From: Chromera velia | Lineage: Eukaryota > Sar > Chromeraceae | Assembly (NCBI GenBank): GCA_018398765.1 | Contig: JAHBMJ010003520.1 | Coordinates: forward strand, 1-10,334 | Direction: 5' to 3' | Length of the DNA: 10,334 nt | Shown here: piece after piece, positions 8,001 to 10,334 of the stretch | How the letters are laid out: every line of letters starts with the position of its first letter | How positions within the stretch are numbered: the first letter of the stretch is position 1 | Translations under genes and position numbers: made by a program | Notes under the pieces: model-generated | What the model saw: the letters and a program-made list of their open reading frames with translations, nothing else | What the model was told of the DNA's origin: nothing | The model's database searches: none

Positions 8001-8388
8001 CAGAGAAAACTCAATCACTCGACACAAACTCTCGTCCGGCAACCAGAAAGCAAACGAACCCACGTCACTTCTGGCATTCGTACCTAGCAACTAACTAGCC
8101 GGTAGCTGTTTTTTTGAAGCTGATTCAAACCGTTTCATTCATTTTTATCGTATTTTTTCACGGCGTCTCGCCGCGACAACCGAATTTTGTGTTCAATTGC
8201 GTTATGTCACTGCCACTTTCCGGGGCCACCTCGGCCTGCAAAGCGAAAACCCTTGCCGGCCTGCGCCAGGCCTGGCCTGGCCACGAATGTCACTCGCCCG
8301 TCCGTCAGGCTCCGACTTCGTTCCAGCTGAACCACTGTTCTCACTCCGTTGGATATCTTTGGCTGACTTTGTGAGAACTGACACTTCA
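8001..8388 (-). repeat. A1 split direct repeat (5' end of the YR element)
   Basis: The 388 bases align without gaps to A2 (311-380 plus 593-910). In element orientation A1 begins TGAAGTGTCAGTTCTCAC at 8388, and similarity to A2 ends abruptly there. Beyond it lies unrelated sequence belonging to the copia element or host. A1 ends 63 bases before the ATG of ORF1, so it should hold the leader and promoter. It gives the uninterrupted form of the MITE copy 1 insertion site at 8070/8071. Confidence 0.88.
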
Positions 8389-8396
8389 TGCAGACA

Positions 8397-9026
8397 TGTT
8401 CAGACTGTAACAATCATCAACTTTTATCAATTCACAGTGCCAATTAATGTCAAAGAACGAGCCAGGTGGGCGAAACAAGAAACAGTGCTTCCAAACTTCC
8501 CGAGCAACAGCACCAACAGCGGGTTTCTTCCTCACCGTATCCAATGAATCCTCTTCCCCCTCTTTCACTCCTACAAGCACTTTCTGTCATGAAAGCAACA
8601 TTTTTTAGAATTAGGCAACGTCTGTTTTATTGAAACCTCTGCGACGATGTCCAGGTAAGGCCCAAGGTATGGGGGAATGGGAGGAAGACTGTTGCTGTCA
8701 GAAGGATCTTTTGAGGTGGCTCTTTTGATCGCAAGTATGAAAGACCCTAGAAGCCACTAGATCTTCTCAACTAGAAGCTTATCATAAGAGTCTCTTAAGG
8801 TCTTCTTACAGGGAAAGACTGAAGGACGGGATGCATTGCATATTCTCGTTCCTTTCATTGTTCAGCCGTTTCATCTCATTGCATTTTATGAGCATGCTAC
8901 TATTGATTGCAATTAATTCAAATTGCATGAAGAAGCATGCACATGCATGCATGCAGCTCGGCATAGCTCATCAATCTATAAGGCGGCGCGTATGGCGGCG
9001 GGCACTTCAGGTATGGCTGCTCAACA
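8397..9026 (-). repeat. Putative 3' LTR of the copia element
   Basis: In element orientation this 630-bp segment begins TGTTGA (9026-9021) and ends TGAACA (8402-8397), giving a 5-of-6 inverted terminal match and the TG...CA ends usual for LTRs. It starts about 52 bases after the last readable pol codon and contains an AATAAA signal. The other LTR lies outside the window, so the boundaries are inferred from motifs only. A 64-codon minus-strand open frame at 8386-8580 crosses its end and is not supported as a gene. A short GCAT-rich repeat lies near 8935-8955. Confidence 0.4.
8626..8631 (-). promoter_or_regulatory. Polyadenylation signal AATAAA
   Basis: Minus-strand CAATAAAACAG lies inside the putative LTR, about 450 bases after the end of the copia pol frame. 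This fits the R/U5 region of an LTR. Confidence 0.4.
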
Positions 9027-9041
9027 ATCACTCCCTGACTG
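9027..9041 (-). other. Candidate polypurine tract before the 3' LTR
   Basis: The minus strand reads CAGTCAGGGAGTGAT directly before the TGTTGA that starts the putative LTR. Its purine content is only moderate, so the assignment is tentative. Confidence 0.3.
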
Positions 9042-9077
9042 AGGCATAGACGAAGGAACAAATACAGAGCTGTCTAT

Positions 9078-10334
9078 CTACCCACAACGCCGACTGACTC
9101 TCATGCACATGCTCGATCGCTTCGCAAAGTTAATCTTCTTAACACGTGCTCCTGCTTTCTCTTTCTTCTCAACTCTCACAGTGGAAGGAACGTCACCATT
9201 GCAACGCTCTAACATGAGCTTGGTCTGTCTATCTGCCCTCATGTCACTAGTCCTGCACCAGTATACACGGGAATGCAGACGATGCAATTCCTACTTGATA
9301 TAAGCAAGAAGACCATTCATAGCGGGCTCTACCTTTGCCTGTCCAGACTCTAGCTGATCCATCAACGGCCCGGAATCTGTCACAAATTCAATCGGCACTT
9401 TCATACACCAAAGCGCCTCTGCCAGATCCTTCCAAGCAAAAGCTTTCTTTACGCTCTCTACAGATGCAACTGTCTCCGACAAAGTGCTTGAAATCAGCTT
9501 TCGCTTCACTTTTGTACTCTTCCACGCAAAAAGGTTGCTCTTTCTTAAAGCATGAATCCTTTCTCTGTCTACCTGTTCTGTCTGATCTACAAGGTAAGCT
9601 TCGTTTCCCCATCGCCCTTCACACTTCTGGAGAGAATAAGACCCATCATGGAAAACAACCATCTTGGGGTCCTTGACTACGGTAAAAATAAGAGAGGTCT
9701 TCCTTTGCTTTGTATGATTCAACAAACGCAAACCACCTTCTACCTTCTCTGCAGACGGCTTAGTCGACCACCGACTCAGCTCACCAAAAAGAAAAGAAAT
9801 GTCTGGCTGTGTCCTTGCTGCCCACCCAGTCACCCCCATGATCTTTTGCATGAGGGGCACATATTCTTCTTTAATCTCTTCTTCTGTTGGAGGGTCCAAA
9901 AGGTCTGGTCTGATCTTTCCCCCCTTCAGTTTGCTCTCTTCCACTTCAACGGACTCAAGATACTCTTCCTGACTCATCTCAAAACCTTCCTTTGTTTTCT
10001 TTAGTTGCATGCCTATGTAGCTCATTGTCTCTCCTTCTTTCAACACCTCAGGCTCATCCATTTTCAGTTTCTCTTGAAGAGGAGAAAGGAAAGAAAGAGG
10101 ATCTTCAGCAAAAAGAAGAAGATCATCGACATGCCTAACTAACACGGCCTTCACTTCACCCCCCTCCCCGCCTCTGTGAACGAAAATGCTTTCTTTTATC
10201 TCCTCCCATCCCAATTCCTTTGCTATCTTCTTAAAGGAGAGAGAGAAGAGACGGGGACTGTCTGCAAGGCCGTACATTGCTTTCTTCAATTTTAAGACAG
10301 CACCTGGTTTCATCCATTCGGGACAATCAGGAGG
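9078..10334 (-). pseudogene. Ty1/copia pol, C-terminal RT and RNase H (partial, one in-frame stop)
   Basis: This is the end of a copia-type polyprotein that copies element RNA into DNA. The frame is open from the right window edge (10334), so the protein starts upstream; the ATG at 10311-10313 is internal. RT hallmarks are KKAMYGLADSPRLF, the catalytic box as HVDD in VRHVDDLLLF (in place of the usual YVDD), and MGVTGWAARTQPDISF. RNase H shows an Asp in FHDGSY, a Glu in SSTLSET and an Asp in VTDSGPL. A TAG at 9291-9293 stops the frame after 347 codons. The same frame then continues for about 70 codons, including RTSDMRADRQTKLM, which resembles the AD-x-x-TK end of copia RNase H, to a TAG at 9078-9080. 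The first TAG therefore probably truncates an otherwise intact gene. The copy looks far younger than its YR neighbour. Confidence 0.88.

Larger units (their letters stand above)
1..8388 (-). mobile_element. Decayed tyrosine-recombinase retrotransposon with split direct repeats (Pat/Ngaro-like, DIRS order)
   Basis: Read on the minus strand, the order is A1 repeat, gag-like ORF1, reverse transcriptase-RNase H, tyrosine recombinase, B1, A2, B2. In the known families this A1-ORFs-B1-A2-B2 layout marks Pat-like and Ngaro-like YR retrotransposons. They integrate a circular DNA copy with a tyrosine recombinase and leave no target duplication. The A copies (8001-8388 and 311-910) and B copies (999-1194 and 1-195) are visible by direct alignment. 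The protein domains are recognisable but carry stops and a few frameshifts, so this copy is not autonomous. The right end is placed at 8388, where A1 and A2 similarity stops. The left end lies outside the window. I found no adenine-methyltransferase motif, so Pat-like versus Ngaro-like is left open. Confidence 0.85.

Noticed and set aside
8930-8960. GCATGC-rich short repeat
   Set aside because: Only a few imperfect units; too short to call a microsatellite or a functional site.

Overview
The window looks like transposable-element sequence from a eukaryotic nuclear genome, probably a protist or alga, although the host cannot be fixed from this sequence. No prokaryotic operon structure, host gene, tRNA, rRNA or CRISPR array was recognised. 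Almost every base can be assigned to one of three kinds of mobile element.

(1) Positions 1-8388, minus strand: a decayed tyrosine-recombinase (YR) retrotransposon with split direct repeats, the layout known from Pat-like and Ngaro-like members of the DIRS order. In element orientation the order is A1 repeat (8388-8001), gag-like ORF1 (7938-6035), a degenerate inter-ORF stretch (6034-5138), reverse transcriptase plus RNase H and a linker (5137-2879), an unresolved stretch (2878-2340), tyrosine recombinase (2336-1262), B1 repeat (about 1194-911), A2 repeat (910-311) and B2 repeat (195-1). B2 is cut by the window edge; by comparison with B1 about 88 more bases should lie to the left. The RT YIDD box, all four RNase H acidic residues and the recombinase tyrosine are still present. 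The frames carry many stop codons, and the recombinase HxxR arginine has become histidine.

(2) Two copies of a short non-autonomous DNA transposon (MITE) are nested in the YR element. The copy at 3193-3424 is complete, with 16-bp terminal inverted repeats and a perfect 8-bp target duplication. It sits just after the RNase H domain. The copy at 381-592 lies in A2, is inverted relative to the first, and has lost one end.

(3) Positions about 8397-10334, minus strand: the 3' part of a Ty1/copia LTR retrotransposon, entering from the right edge. It has a largely open RT/RNase H reading frame with one in-frame TAG near the end, followed by a putative 3' LTR with an AATAAA signal. It looks much younger than the YR element.

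The most striking feature is mutational. As far as I can read by eye, the roughly 35 differences between A1 and A2 over 388 aligned bases are all transitions, with no indel apart from the MITE. Many are CG versus TG or CA. The coding frames were likewise broken mostly by stop codons that single transitions can create. This points to decay driven by cytosine deamination, either of methylated cytosine or by a RIP-like process.
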